The translations under genes and the position numbers were made by a program. Positions 34,606-42,129 of a stretch of DNA of 64,000 bases are shown one piece after another. The stretch covers positions 1-64,000 of the forward strand of contig JAOQAK010000031.1 of assembly GCA_025963635.1 (NCBI GenBank), in the 5' to 3' direction. The notes below the pieces were generated by a model. It worked only from the letters and a program-made list of their open reading frames with translations, had not been told where the DNA came from and did no database searches. Position 1 is the stretch's first letter. Each line of letters begins with the position of its first letter. Origin of the DNA: Ferruginibacter sp. Lineage in GTDB: Bacteria > Bacteroidota > Bacteroidia > Chitinophagales > Chitinophagaceae.

Positions 34606-35079
34606 CTATTCTACCGGTGCCACTTGTACATTCCGTGCAAAGCCTTCTTCGAGAGAAATGAAAGTTTCGGTACGTTCAATGCCTTTGATTTTCTGTAATT
34701 CATCATGCAATACGAACCGCAACTGGGAAATATCTTTACAAACAATTTCTATGAACATGCTGTAATTACCGGTTATATAATTCAGGCGGACAATCTCAGG
34801 AATCGCCATTAATTCTTTGGCAACGGAATCGTATAGTGAACTTTTTTCGAGGTAAATTCCTACAAAGGCGGTAATGTCATATCCTAATTGCCTTAAATCT
34901 ACGTTCAATCTTGTACCTTTAACAATATTAAACTCCTGAAGCTTTTTGATACGCACATGTATGGTTCCACCGCTAACAAATAATTTCTTGCCAAGTTCGG
35001 CATAAGAAATTTCCGCAGTTTCCATCATTTCATGAATAATCTGTAAGTCTAATTTGTCAAGATTTAATTTGGTTGCCAT
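34606..35079 (-). CDS. Lrp/AsnC-family transcriptional regulator
   Basis: A 157-residue protein with an N-terminal helix-turn-helix (LDKLDLQIIHEMMETAEISY, then AELGKKLFVSGGTIHVRIKKL) and a C-terminal RAM (ligand-binding, octamer-forming) domain with the turn YITGNYSMFIEIVCKD. Such regulators sense amino acids and bind phased AT-rich sites, often in their own promoter. Its gene is divergent from the tRNA-like RNA at 35227. Two AT-rich palindromes 12 bp apart lie between them, overlapping the likely -33 region of the RNA. Control of that RNA is an inference from this layout. Confidence 0.9.
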   Translation of the reverse strand: MATKLNLDKLDLQIIHEMMETAEISYAELGKKLFVSGGTIHVRIKKLQEFNIVKGTRLNVDLRQLGYDITAFVGIYLEKSSLYDSVAKELMAIPEIVRLNYITGNYSMFIEIVCKDISQLRFVLHDELQKIKGIERTETFISLEEGFARNVQVAPVE

Positions 35080-35145
35080 ATAATGAATCTATTTTAGTCG
35101 TTTTTCAAATATATGTACATTTGTTTGACAAAAATTTATATTTAT

Positions 35146-35167
35146 AAAATATTTTATAAAATATTTT
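35146..35167. promoter_or_regulatory. Two phased AT-rich palindromes, candidate Lrp/AsnC operator
   Basis: AAAATATTTT occurs at 35146-35155 and again at 35158-35167, 12 bp apart centre to centre, so on roughly the same helix face. Lrp-family proteins typically bind such phased AT-rich sites. They lie 67-88 bp upstream of the Lrp start codon and just upstream of the candidate promoter of the divergent RNA. Confidence 0.4.
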
Positions 35168-35187
35168 CAATGTAATGGCATTTTATA

Positions 35188-35195
35188 TAGATTTG
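35188..35195 (+). promoter_or_regulatory. Candidate Bacteroidota -7 promoter box for the tRNA-like RNA
   Basis: TAGATTTG matches the phylum's primary-sigma -7 consensus TAnnTTTG at every defined position. It lies 31 bp before the 5' end of the tRNA-like structure, leaving room for a short leader to be trimmed. The -33 region 19 bp upstream is only a weak match (ATTTTC) and overlaps the second AT palindrome. Confidence 0.45.
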
Positions 35196-35226
35196 CATTA
35201 TAAATCTTTACAAAGATCTTTTATAC

Positions 35227-35398
35227 TGTGGGGTGATGAAATTTTTGGCAGACATGCCCTCTTGTCTCGGGGGTGGAGGTAACAGGATAAATATAGCATA
35301 GAGCCGGGTTGGTAGCAATATCAATCTGACCAGGGTCGACCACTGAACTTTGTGCTACAACTAACTGCTCCGTGGAGGTTCGATCCCTCCCCCTACAG
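35227..35398 (+). ncRNA. tRNA-shaped RNA with about 100-nt insertion in place of the variable arm
   Basis: The 5' half follows a class II (Leu-like) tRNA. Acceptor TGTGGGG is at 35227-35233, U8, then D-stem ATG / CAT (35236-38 / 35253-55) with A14, the GG pair and A21 in its loop. Anticodon stem CCCTC / GGGGG (35257-61 / 35269-73) holds loop TTGTCTC (35262-68), whose anticodon would read GUC. The 3' half has a canonical T-arm GGAGG-TTCGATC-CCTCC (35374-35390) and acceptor CCCTACA (35391-97) pairing fully (one G-U) with the 5' strand, then G. Between the halves lie 100 nt (35274-35373) with GGAG / CTCC and GTAGCA / TGCTAC pairings. CCA is not encoded. A terminator follows. It is not tmRNA, because it has an anticodon arm and a D-stem. 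Confidence 0.65.
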
Positions 35399-35408
35399 CA
35401 TTTAACTT

Positions 35409-35446
35409 CCCTTAACCGATTGATAACAATTGGTTAAGGGTTTTTT
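35409..35446 (+). terminator. Intrinsic terminator of the tRNA-like RNA
   Basis: CCCTTAACC-G-ATTG (35409-35422), loop ATAA, then CAAT-T-GGTTAAGGG (35427-35440) form a 14-pair stem with one G-U, followed directly by six Ts (35441-35446). It lies 10 nt past the tRNA-like 3' end, so the RNA is transcribed as its own unit. Confidence 0.85.
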
Positions 35447-35500
35447 GTTTTCAGAAAATGTCCTTTACTGGTGCTACTAACTGTTTATAACCTATTGGGT

Positions 35501-35653
35501 TCACCTGAATAATAAAGATCTCCCCTTATAATTTATTACAAAGAAAATCATGGCAGCGATCCAACTGTAATATCGTGATGCCCAAAACCGGCAAATCCCG
35601 ATTACAGCATATACCGATAACCAGGTATTAAGGAATATAACGATACCAACCAT
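35501..35653 (-). CDS. Possible small membrane protein or gene remnant
   Basis: A 50-residue reading frame from an ATG at 35653 encodes MVGIVIFLNTWLSVYAVIGI and continues through two hydrophobic segments with aromatic and basic residues (CRFWASRYYSW, VINYKGRSLLFR). The composition is protein-like, but the frame is short, and the neighbouring frame at 35661-35858 could be its lost 5' part in another frame. It is either a tiny membrane protein or the 3' end of a decayed gene. Confidence 0.3.
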   Translation of the reverse strand: MVGIVIFLNTWLSVYAVIGICRFWASRYYSWIAAMIFFVINYKGRSLLFR

Positions 35654-35660
35654 ACTTCCA

Positions 35661-35858
35661 TTACGCCCGGTAATCTACAATTCCGGGCAACAGTTTTATT
35701 GATTGATATTTTAAATAATCCGCAACCTGCCTGGTGTGGCTTGCAATCAGCGGCCAGGTTCTTCTTCCAAAATCATTGCAGGATATTATCTTAAAAAACA
35801 TTTCCCCGCATTCCCGCTTACCGTACCAGCAAGGTTCTAAAAATATGTTTACTGTCAT
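35661..35858 (-). CDS. Small hypothetical protein or gene remnant
   Basis: A 65-residue frame from ATG 35858: MTVNIFLEPCWYGKRECGEM, then FFKIISCNDFGRRTWPLIAS and HTRQVADYLKYQSIKLLPGI. It reads like real protein (amphipathic helix, conserved-looking Cys, Trp and Arg) but matches no family I know. Its stop lies 8 bp before the ATG of the 50-residue frame downstream. With that frame it fills the 540-bp gap between the tRNA-like RNA terminator and apbE. A decayed gene split by a frameshift is an equal possibility. Confidence 0.3.
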   Translation of the reverse strand: MTVNIFLEPCWYGKRECGEMFFKIISCNDFGRRTWPLIASHTRQVADYLKYQSIKLLPGIVDYRA

Positions 35859-35986
35859 AACTGATACCAACACCTGTCATATTTATTTGAACCTTTTGAT
35901 TGAAATTTTGCAGAGGTAATTATAGCAGTTTTGCCTGTTAGAGTTATCAGTATTGCAATCTAACAACATAACGATAATATGCTATA

Positions 35987-36994
35987 ATGAAATTTATATT
36001 CCTATCCTGTGCTGCCATTTTACTCTTATTTAGTTGTAACCGGGGGATAAAAAGTACCATCAAAATTTCCGGAGCCGCCCAGGGAACCTCTTATAATATC
36101 ACCTACCTGGCCGGCCAGCATTCAAATTATAGGGAAGCATTTGATTCTATTTTTAAAAAAATTGACTTATCCCTCTCCACATATATTCCTGCTTCCATCA
36201 TTTCGATGATCAATAAGAATGATACTGCCGTTGCGGTGGATGAATATTTTTCCGAAGTGTTTAATAAATCCATGGAAGTTTCAGAAAAAACAAAAGGACT
36301 GTTTGATGTCACCGTTGCCCCGATTATCAATGCCTATGGTTTCGGGTTCACAAAAAAAGATAAAGTAAATAAAGTTTTGATTGATAGCCTGCTCAAATAT
36401 GTTGGTTATAAAAAGGTAAGGTTAGAAGGAAGAAAACTGCTAAAAGAATCTCCACAGGTTATGCTCGATTTTAATGCAATAGCCCAGGGATACACTGTGG
36501 ATGTATTAGCATCCTTTCTCGAAAGCAAAGGCATTAGCAACTATTTGGTAGAAGTTGGAGGAGAGTTAACAGCGAAAGGGAAAAACATTAATGACAGTTG
36601 TTGGACCGTTGGTATTGAACAGCCCAATGAAATCGTAATGGATGGAGTATCATTAAAGGCAATCCTTACAATAAAAGACAAGTCGTTGGCCACTTCAGGC
36701 AATTATAAAAAATTTTACATCGAAGGCGGAAAAAAATACACGCATATTATTAATCCATTTACCGGTTACCCCGCAAAAAGCAATTTGCTGAGTGCCAGTG
36801 TAATCGCTGGAAATTGTATGACCGCGGATGCATACGCAACCGCATTCATGGTGATGGGATTGGAAAACTCAAAACAGTTTTTATCAGAACATACCAACTT
36901 ACACCTGGAAGTTTTTTTTATCTATGATGAAAACGGCGCATGGAAAACATACACTTCAAAAGAGTTTGAAGAAAATGTAGCAATCGTTCTGTAG
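35987..36994 (+). CDS. apbE: FAD:protein FMN transferase (ApbE family), lipoprotein
   Basis: A 335-residue ApbE protein. The N-terminus is a lipoprotein signal ending LLLFSC (Cys17), placing it on the periplasmic side. Family features are GAAQGTSYNITY near the start, VMLDFNAIAQGYTVDVLASF (flavin-binding loop), VEVGGELTAKGKN and the metal-binding region HIINPFTGYPA with MTADAYATAFMVMG. It attaches FMN covalently to Thr/Ser of target proteins such as Na+-translocating NADH dehydrogenase (Nqr) or Rnf subunits. None of those targets is in this window. It may be co-oriented with the DoxX gene by chance. Confidence 0.92.
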   Translation: MKFIFLSCAAILLLFSCNRGIKSTIKISGAAQGTSYNITYLAGQHSNYREAFDSIFKKIDLSLSTYIPASIISMINKNDTAVAVDEYFSEVFNKSMEVSEKTKGLFDVTVAPIINAYGFGFTKKDKVNKVLIDSLLKYVGYKKVRLEGRKLLKESPQVMLDFNAIAQGYTVDVLASFLESKGISNYLVEVGGELTAKGKNINDSCWTVGIEQPNEIVMDGVSLKAILTIKDKSLATSGNYKKFYIEGGKKYTHIINPFTGYPAKSNLLSASVIAGNCMTADAYATAFMVMGLENSKQFLSEHTNLHLEVFFIYDENGAWKTYTSKEFEENVAIVL

Positions 36995-37076
36995 GATTTA
37001 TTTTTCGGGGTAAGCAATAGAGTGCGAGGCTCATGAATGTGCATCATCCAAATTCGAAAATAACAATTTGAATACT

Positions 37077-37556
37077 ATGAACACACAAAAATTAACGACA
37101 GTTCAAAATTATGCTTTGGTGCTGCTTCGCGTATTAATCGGTTGGCATTTCCTGTACGAAGGGATCATAAAGGCGTATAATCCATCCTGGACATCCAAAG
37201 GTTACTTGCTGAGCGCTTCCATCCTCAAGCCCTTTTTTACATGGATTGCCAGCGATTCCCTGGTATCAGTCGTTGACACCTTAAACATTGTCGGACTGAT
37301 AGCTGTGGGAGCAAGCCTTCTCATTGGTATGAAGGTACGATGGGGTTGTATTGCCGGAATTTTGCTGTTACTCCTGTACTACCTGGCACATCCCCCTTTT
37401 CCTGGTTTGCCGCAAGGCCCGGCAGAAGGAAGTTATTGGGTAGTAAACAAAAACCTGATTGAGATGGTAGCCCTTTGGGTAATCTACCAGTTCCCTTTGA
37501 TATCAGTTTTTGGTATAGAGAATTTATTTTTAAAGAAAAAGACAACAACAATTTAA
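37077..37556 (+). CDS. DoxX-family membrane protein
   Basis: A 159-residue protein from ATG 37077 (a TTG nine bases upstream is less likely). It has four membrane helices, about 11-29, 62-82, 86-108 and 129-148, and the DoxX feature LLRVLIGWHFLYEGIIKAYNP in the first. DoxX-type proteins are quinone-linked or accessory membrane oxidoreductase components. The gene ends 10 bp before the Gfo/Idh/MocA oxidoreductase gene, so the two are probably an operon and may act on the same substrate. That pairing is a common arrangement in this phylum. Confidence 0.85.
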   Translation: MNTQKLTTVQNYALVLLRVLIGWHFLYEGIIKAYNPSWTSKGYLLSASILKPFFTWIASDSLVSVVDTLNIVGLIAVGASLLIGMKVRWGCIAGILLLLLYYLAHPPFPGLPQGPAEGSYWVVNKNLIEMVALWVIYQFPLISVFGIENLFLKKKTTTI

Positions 37557-37566
37557 CCTAAACACC

Positions 37567-39180
37567 ATGGCAAACGATAATAACTTTTTTCAAAAATGGA
37601 ACAGGCGTGATATGTTGAAAACCCTGGGAGGAATTCCATTATTTGGTGCTGTATGGTATTCCGGTGCCAGCCTAACTGGATCAGCAAAACGCGAAAAGCA
37701 ATTTCTCCTGGAAACTTTAAATATAAAAGCCTCGCCACCCCCCGTTTCAGGCCCTATGAGTGGTAAACCGGTGCGGCTGGGCATTATTGGTTATGGCATC
37801 CGTGGCGAACAGCTTTGCCGTGCACTGGGTTTTGCTTCCACTGCATGGCTCAAAGAGATGCACGAGTCTTCGGTAAAAAATCCAAAAGATACAAGGCTGG
37901 CAGAGTTTAAGGCACAGGAAAACCTGAATATAAAACTGGCAGCAATTTGTGACGTATTTGACACGCGTGCCGAAAAAGCCCTTGAGTCCTTCAATAAAGG
38001 CGATAATAAGATCAAACGTTTTCGCACCCATACTGAACTAATAAACAGCGGGGAGGTAGATGCTATAGTTATTGCAGCGCCGGACCATTGGCACGCACCC
38101 ATGGCAATTGAAGCGCTGAATGCGGGGGTGCATGTATATGTTGAAAAGCCAATGACCCACAATGTTTCTGAAACGTATATTTTACGGGAGACGGTGCTGA
38201 AAAATCCTACAACAATTTTCGCAGTAGGTCACCAGCATCGGCAGACACAGAGCTTTTTAACTGCGCAGGACATAATTAACAAGAAAATTTTGGGCCATGT
38301 TTCACTGGTTGAAACCAATACTAACCGTAATGATGATAACGGTGCCTGGCAATACGAAATAGCTGATACAGCCAACCCAAAAACGATTGACTGGGATTTG
38401 TTCCTTGGCAATGCACCGAAGGAAGATTTTAACCTGGAACATTTTTTCCGCTGGCGCAAATGGTGGGCTTACGGATCAGGCTTGTCGGGCGATTTAATGA
38501 CACACGACTATGACCGGATCAATTGCATCCTCAGGATGGGAATTCCTAGTTCTGTTACTGCATCAGGTGGAATCTATACCCACCGTGACGGGCGCAACGT
38601 TCCAGACGTAATGCAGGTTAATATGGAGTACCCGGATTTTAGTACAGGCGGAAGCCAGGATGCCGGAAAAGAGAAAGGCATGACTTTCATATACAGTGCC
38701 ACATTAGGAAATCAGTTTGACAGGGGAACCGTTTTGATGGGGCATGATGGCAGCATGGAATTGGGTAACCGGATTACGGTATATGCCGATCCGCGGTCAA
38801 CTAAATACGCCGACTTGTTAAAAGAACAACGTATCGAAGCTGGTGTTCCAATTTATCAATATGACCCTTCCGTTAATGGAACAGATGCGGTCACTTCTGC
38901 CACTGCAAAATATTTTGCAAACAAGGGATTATTGTGGACCTACCGGGATGGCAAACGGGTAGACTCAACATTTCTTCATTTGAGAGAATGGTTAAGTTGT
39001 ATCCGGAATGGAGGTACGCCAAGTTGTTCAATCAAGGAAGGATTTGAAGAAGCTATCTCAGCACATATGGGAGGACTATCTTATAAACTTGGAAGAAGAA
39101 TAGATTGGGATCCTATTGCACAACGAATTATAACGAAGCCAGGCGAAGATCTTGATGCTATTTTACTGGCGAATAAGTAA
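37567..39180 (+). CDS. Gfo/Idh/MocA-family oxidoreductase with twin-arginine-type signal
   Basis: A 537-residue protein. The N-terminus (NRRDMLKTLGGIPLFGAVWY) has a twin-arginine-like motif and hydrophobic stretch, so it is probably exported folded with its cofactor. A Rossmann fold follows (RLGIIGYGIRGEQL), with DHWHAPMAIEALNAGVHVYV and the catalytic-lysine EKPMTHN motif, then the C-terminal substrate domain with HDYDRINCILRMGIP. It oxidises or reduces a sugar or cyclitol hydroxyl with bound NAD(P). The substrate is unknown. It follows the DoxX gene by 10 bp. It is longer than the typical 350 residues because of insertions around 110-150 and 230-300. Confidence 0.9.
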   Translation: MANDNNFFQKWNRRDMLKTLGGIPLFGAVWYSGASLTGSAKREKQFLLETLNIKASPPPVSGPMSGKPVRLGIIGYGIRGEQLCRALGFASTAWLKEMHESSVKNPKDTRLAEFKAQENLNIKLAAICDVFDTRAEKALESFNKGDNKIKRFRTHTELINSGEVDAIVIAAPDHWHAPMAIEALNAGVHVYVEKPMTHNVSETYILRETVLKNPTTIFAVGHQHRQTQSFLTAQDIINKKILGHVSLVETNTNRNDDNGAWQYEIADTANPKTIDWDLFLGNAPKEDFNLEHFFRWRKWWAYGSGLSGDLMTHDYDRINCILRMGIPSSVTASGGIYTHRDGRNVPDVMQVNMEYPDFSTGGSQDAGKEKGMTFIYSATLGNQFDRGTVLMGHDGSMELGNRITVYADPRSTKYADLLKEQRIEAGVPIYQYDPSVNGTDAVTSATAKYFANKGLLWTYRDGKRVDSTFLHLREWLSCIRNGGTPSCSIKEGFEEAISAHMGGLSYKLGRRIDWDPIAQRIITKPGEDLDAILLANK

Positions 39181-39331
39181 GGTGATCATTGATGAAGGTT
39201 GTTGTACCGCTGGTTGTACCAAAAAATGGAGCGGCGGTAAACGTTCTCATTAATTATAGCGTATCTCAATATCACAAATACGCGGTCATTGAGGTTTAAC
39301 GATCTGGCACCTCCACATACAGTTTAATACT

Positions 39332-39365
39332 ACCGTTAATACATCGAATGCAATGTATTAACGGT
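39332..39365. terminator. Perfect 13-bp hairpin between convergent genes
   Basis: ACCGTTAATACAT (39332-39344) and ATGTATTAACGGT (39353-39365) are exact reverse complements around an 8-nt loop, followed by TTTAATTT. It lies in the 291-bp gap between the oxidoreductase and the convergent receiver gene and can serve both. Confidence 0.7.
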
Positions 39366-39471
39366 TTTAATTTAAAACAAACAGCAAGGGGAAGCCTCGT
39401 GTTAAAACCCGGCAGACCTGGGCTAGGCACCTGGCTGCATTGTTTTCTACCTGCAAAATATGATCGGAGAA

Positions 39472-39897
39472 TTACATCGTTACGTTTGGAGAATGGCATT
39501 TTTGCCAGTATTCAATGATTGATTTCAAAAGCGTTCGTGTTTCCTGGTAGCTCGCAGGCTTGGTGAAAAATCCCTGGATTGATTTTGAATAGGCCTCGAT
39601 AACGTGCTTTTCGTCTGCTGCTGTCGTAAAAAATAAATAAGGGATGCACTTGAGTCTTAGTTCTTCATTGTTATGAATTTTGTCTCTTAATTCAAATCCC
39701 GAGAGTTTAGGCATGTTAATATCCGAAAGAATAATAAAAGGTTTTTCTTTCGTGGCAGTTAAAAATTCAAATGCACCATGGCCATCACTGAAAAACAAAA
39801 TTTCATTTGGGTAATTTAATTCCTTAAATATCTCTCCCCAAATCTCCTGGTCTTCTAAATCATCTTCTATCAAAATAATAGGTCCGTTTTTATTCAT
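39472..39897 (-). CDS. Single-domain response regulator (orphan receiver), paralogue of the protein at 18072
   Basis: A 141-residue CheY-like protein: acidic pocket IEDDLEDQE, phosphorylatable Asp in IILSDINMPKLSG, the TTAA switch and the Lys in FFTKPASYQ. Identity to the product at 18072-18497 is about 60 percent by eye, and the lengths are equal, so they are recent paralogues. Differences cluster in helix 1 and the last helix (RTLLKSIIEYWQKC), the usual partner-contact faces. No kinase or output partner is adjacent. Confidence 0.88.
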   Translation of the reverse strand: MNKNGPIILIEDDLEDQEIWGEIFKELNYPNEILFFSDGHGAFEFLTATKEKPFIILSDINMPKLSGFELRDKIHNNEELRLKCIPYLFFTTAADEKHVIEAYSKSIQGFFTKPASYQETRTLLKSIIEYWQKCHSPNVTM

Positions 39898-40083
39898 TGC
39901 TCTAAATTATTCGATCTAAATTACTGTATTTTATTTAAGAGCATTTTGACTTTAGGATTCCCGTTGCTCATTTATTGGCTGTCGAAGTTATTCATAAATA
40001 AGCAACGAGAATTTTCTTTGCATCACGACCTGTTTTATACGGTCATTGCCGCTAATATGCGGTTACTTTGCTGAAAATTTCCT

Positions 40084-40386
40084 ATGAAAAAATTTGTCAG
40101 CATTTTAGTGACCACGTCACTCTTCGGCTGCGGTCAAAGTCGAAACGAGTTAATGAGCAATCTTACTCACGAAAAGAAATTACTGAAAGACAGCCTGGCT
40201 TACGCTAAAGGGATGGAGCACTATTTTACCGGCAAGGCGAAGCAATCACAACAGGCAGTACATGACACCCTGCAATGGCGCCAATGGTCGGATAGTTCAG
40301 CCACTTATTTTATAAAAGGGAGTGTTCTGGAAGATAAAATAAAAAGTGCAAACTTTACTATTGACAGTCTTTCTAAATTGAAGTAG
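40084..40386 (+). CDS. Small lipoprotein, function unknown
   Basis: A 100-residue protein with a lipoprotein signal (ILVTTSLFGC, Cys at about 16). The mature part is highly charged and mostly helical (HEKKLLKDSLAYAKGMEHYF, then SVLEDKIKSANFTIDSLSKL) with heptad-like spacing that suggests a short coiled coil. It is probably anchored in the outer or inner membrane. The gene stands alone. No family is recognised. Confidence 0.6.
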   Translation: MKKFVSILVTTSLFGCGQSRNELMSNLTHEKKLLKDSLAYAKGMEHYFTGKAKQSQQAVHDTLQWRQWSDSSATYFIKGSVLEDKIKSANFTIDSLSKLK

Positions 40387-40505
40387 AGATTACGGGCAGA
40401 AGGTAACTGGAGATCAATATACCCGATGTCCTTCCGGCAAAATAACCTCTATTTTCTTTTGGGAGCTCCTATCACTGTTGCTTCCCGTAAATTAAAATGT
40501 ACTAC

Positions 40506-40760
40506 CTAATTCAAATGCCGGTTGGAGAAGTCATCCAGTTCCAGCAATATTTTTACACTTACAAGAGAAGGATTAACCGGCGATGTATTCTTCAGCGTTT
40601 CCTCTACCAGCTTTGCAAATCCCTGGATCTTCATTAAATTCTCCCGGGCAGCATCCTGGTCTTTGTAGACAATTTTAAGGGTTTCTGCTGCTAACCGTTT
40701 GCCTTCTTCAATCAGTTTTAGGAGTGCCTCCTGCTCTGTGAGACTTTGTTTATTGTTCAT
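40506..40760 (-). CDS. Small helical cytoplasmic protein, function unknown
   Basis: An 84-residue protein that is almost all helix and highly charged (SLTEQEALLKLIEEGKRLAA, then ETLKIVYKDQDAARENLMKI), without a signal or membrane segment. It could be a small regulatory or partner protein. It is divergent from nothing obvious. No family is recognised. It is supported mainly by composition and by the lack of an overlapping alternative. Confidence 0.45.
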   Translation of the reverse strand: MNNKQSLTEQEALLKLIEEGKRLAAETLKIVYKDQDAARENLMKIQGFAKLVEETLKNTSPVNPSLVSVKILLELDDFSNRHLN

Positions 40761-41149
40761 AGTATCGGTTTATTTTTATGCCTGGAAAGAAATTCCTTTA
40801 ACTCCACACCATCCATCCGGAACCGCCCGTTGCTGTCTTATTTTAAAAACATACAAAGTGATTCATGTACACAAAAAGACAATGTAATGGCTTGTGTCTC
40901 GCTTTCACTTATTTATAACGTTCAAATGCGCATTGTTATTTGAAGATTAGCTGCCAGCAACCGGTTGTTTATGCCCACAATTGTTGTTAACGAGGCGAAA
41001 TTGCCCCTAAAACCAGTATGTGCTTAAAAGAGAATAAGAACAGAATGTATAATCAGCCATCCAATGAATTGATGAGAGGAAAATAAATAAAGTTCGAAAT
41101 ATGATTGATTTACAGGTAGGTAGCAGCAGGGAAATTGAAGACCGAATGT
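40761..41149. other. Gene-free intergenic stretch
   Basis: These 389 bp between two minus-strand genes show no convincing coding frame, hairpin or repeat. A 23-codon frame from the ATG at 41101 (MIDLQVGSSREIEDRMFNFY...) runs into the receiver gene's end and is too short to claim. Confidence 0.45.
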
Positions 41150-41578
41150 TTAACTTTTATCACCGGAATTAAAAAAGAGAGGAATAACTTCTTTGAGTAT
41201 TTGATTTGACATGGGCTTATTATAAAAACCCGATAATTCCGGTAAATTGGAAGCTTTGGCAACATAAGCTGGCTCATTAAATGAAGAAAGCATTATGATT
41301 ACCGGAGAAAAGGGAAGGTTACCCTTTAATTTCTTGTAATTGTCAACAAATTTCCATCCATCCTGTACAGGCATATCCATATCCAGGAAAATCAGATCGG
41401 GAAACTGTAAAACACCATGTGAAAGAGCGCTGTTTGACAAATACTCTAACCCGGATTGCACTGACTCTTTCCTTACTACGTGATGGGCGCAACCAGCTTC
41501 ATCAATCACCATTTTGTTTACAAAATTAGTAAGCTTATCATCATCGATAAGCAATATGCAGTTTAGTTTTAATTTCAA
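41150..41578 (-). CDS. Single-domain response regulator (third orphan receiver)
   Basis: A 142-residue CheY-like protein: LLIDDDKLTNFVNKMVIDEA at the start, the phosphorylatable Asp in LIFLDMDMPVQDGWKFV, an S/T switch (VIMLSSFNEP) and the Lys in FYNKPMSNQIL. It belongs to a different subgroup from the two paralogues at 18072 and 39472, with the acidic trio DDD and the D-M-D-M-P motif typical of receivers that act with hybrid kinases. No kinase is adjacent. Confidence 0.87.
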   Translation of the reverse strand: MKLKLNCILLIDDDKLTNFVNKMVIDEAGCAHHVVRKESVQSGLEYLSNSALSHGVLQFPDLIFLDMDMPVQDGWKFVDNYKKLKGNLPFSPVIIMLSSFNEPAYVAKASNLPELSGFYNKPMSNQILKEVIPLFFNSGDKS

Positions 41579-41750
41579 AATGTAACGATATTATCGTTGG
41601 GGTTTGCTGGTTTTGATTAAAGGTAAACGAATTCCAATATTAAATTAGAAAACTTGGTTATACAGAAGACATAACTGTGGCGAATCACCACAGACAACAT
41701 AATTTTTTAACGAAGGCAATACTTTACTATATTGTATAAATTTTATTGAT

Positions 41751-41957
41751 ATGCCTAAAGCACGAGAGATCGCCTTTGTTTTGGATGATGGTACAGATGT
41801 ATTTGTAGATCCTACAAAAGATGGAACCTACCATATAAGGTATATCATGCCGAACGGTCTTCCCAATGTGGTGATATGGTCAAAGGATGGTAAAAACGAT
41901 GCCTTTTTTGATGCCAATGCAATTGAATCCATCAACAAATTGAAAGCGCTTTTGTAA
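41751..41957 (+). CDS. Small hypothetical protein
   Basis: A 68-residue protein, mainly beta, with alternating patterns (IAFVLDDGTDVFVDP, TYHIRYIMPNGLPNVVIWSK) and a short C-terminal helix (AIESINKLKALL). There is no signal or membrane segment. It lies between the third receiver and the start of the polysaccharide locus and is transcribed toward the latter, 173 bp away. No family is recognised. Confidence 0.45.
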   Translation: MPKAREIAFVLDDGTDVFVDPTKDGTYHIRYIMPNGLPNVVIWSKDGKNDAFFDANAIESINKLKALL

Positions 41958-42129
41958 TTGCTCCCTTTGGCAATATTTTCCGTCGTTCCCGATTCACTTC
42001 AACAAGAGTCCAAAGTCCTTCAAACGTCAGTCGTTCTGATCTGCGTCTATTTCCCTTTCTGTGCCATTCCCAAATTCTCTAAGGCAACCCAAATAATCTA
42101 ATTACCGATTATAGTGCTGAAACTATTGT

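Noticed and set aside
35274..35373. Group I or II self-splicing intron in the tRNA-like gene
   Set aside because: The insert is about 100 nt, shorter than known group I and II introns, and lacks recognisable core motifs. Removing it leaves only a one-base variable region.
35227..35398. tmRNA (ssrA)
   Set aside because: It has a paired D-stem and an anticodon stem-loop, has no tag-peptide frame, and is far too short for a one-piece tmRNA.
37791..38162. Minus-strand 123-codon frame opposite the oxidoreductase
   Set aside because: Lies entirely across the Gfo/Idh/MocA catalytic region, which is strongly conserved on the plus strand.
41101..41172. 23-codon plus-strand peptide
   Set aside because: Too short, overlaps the receiver gene's 3' end, no supporting context.
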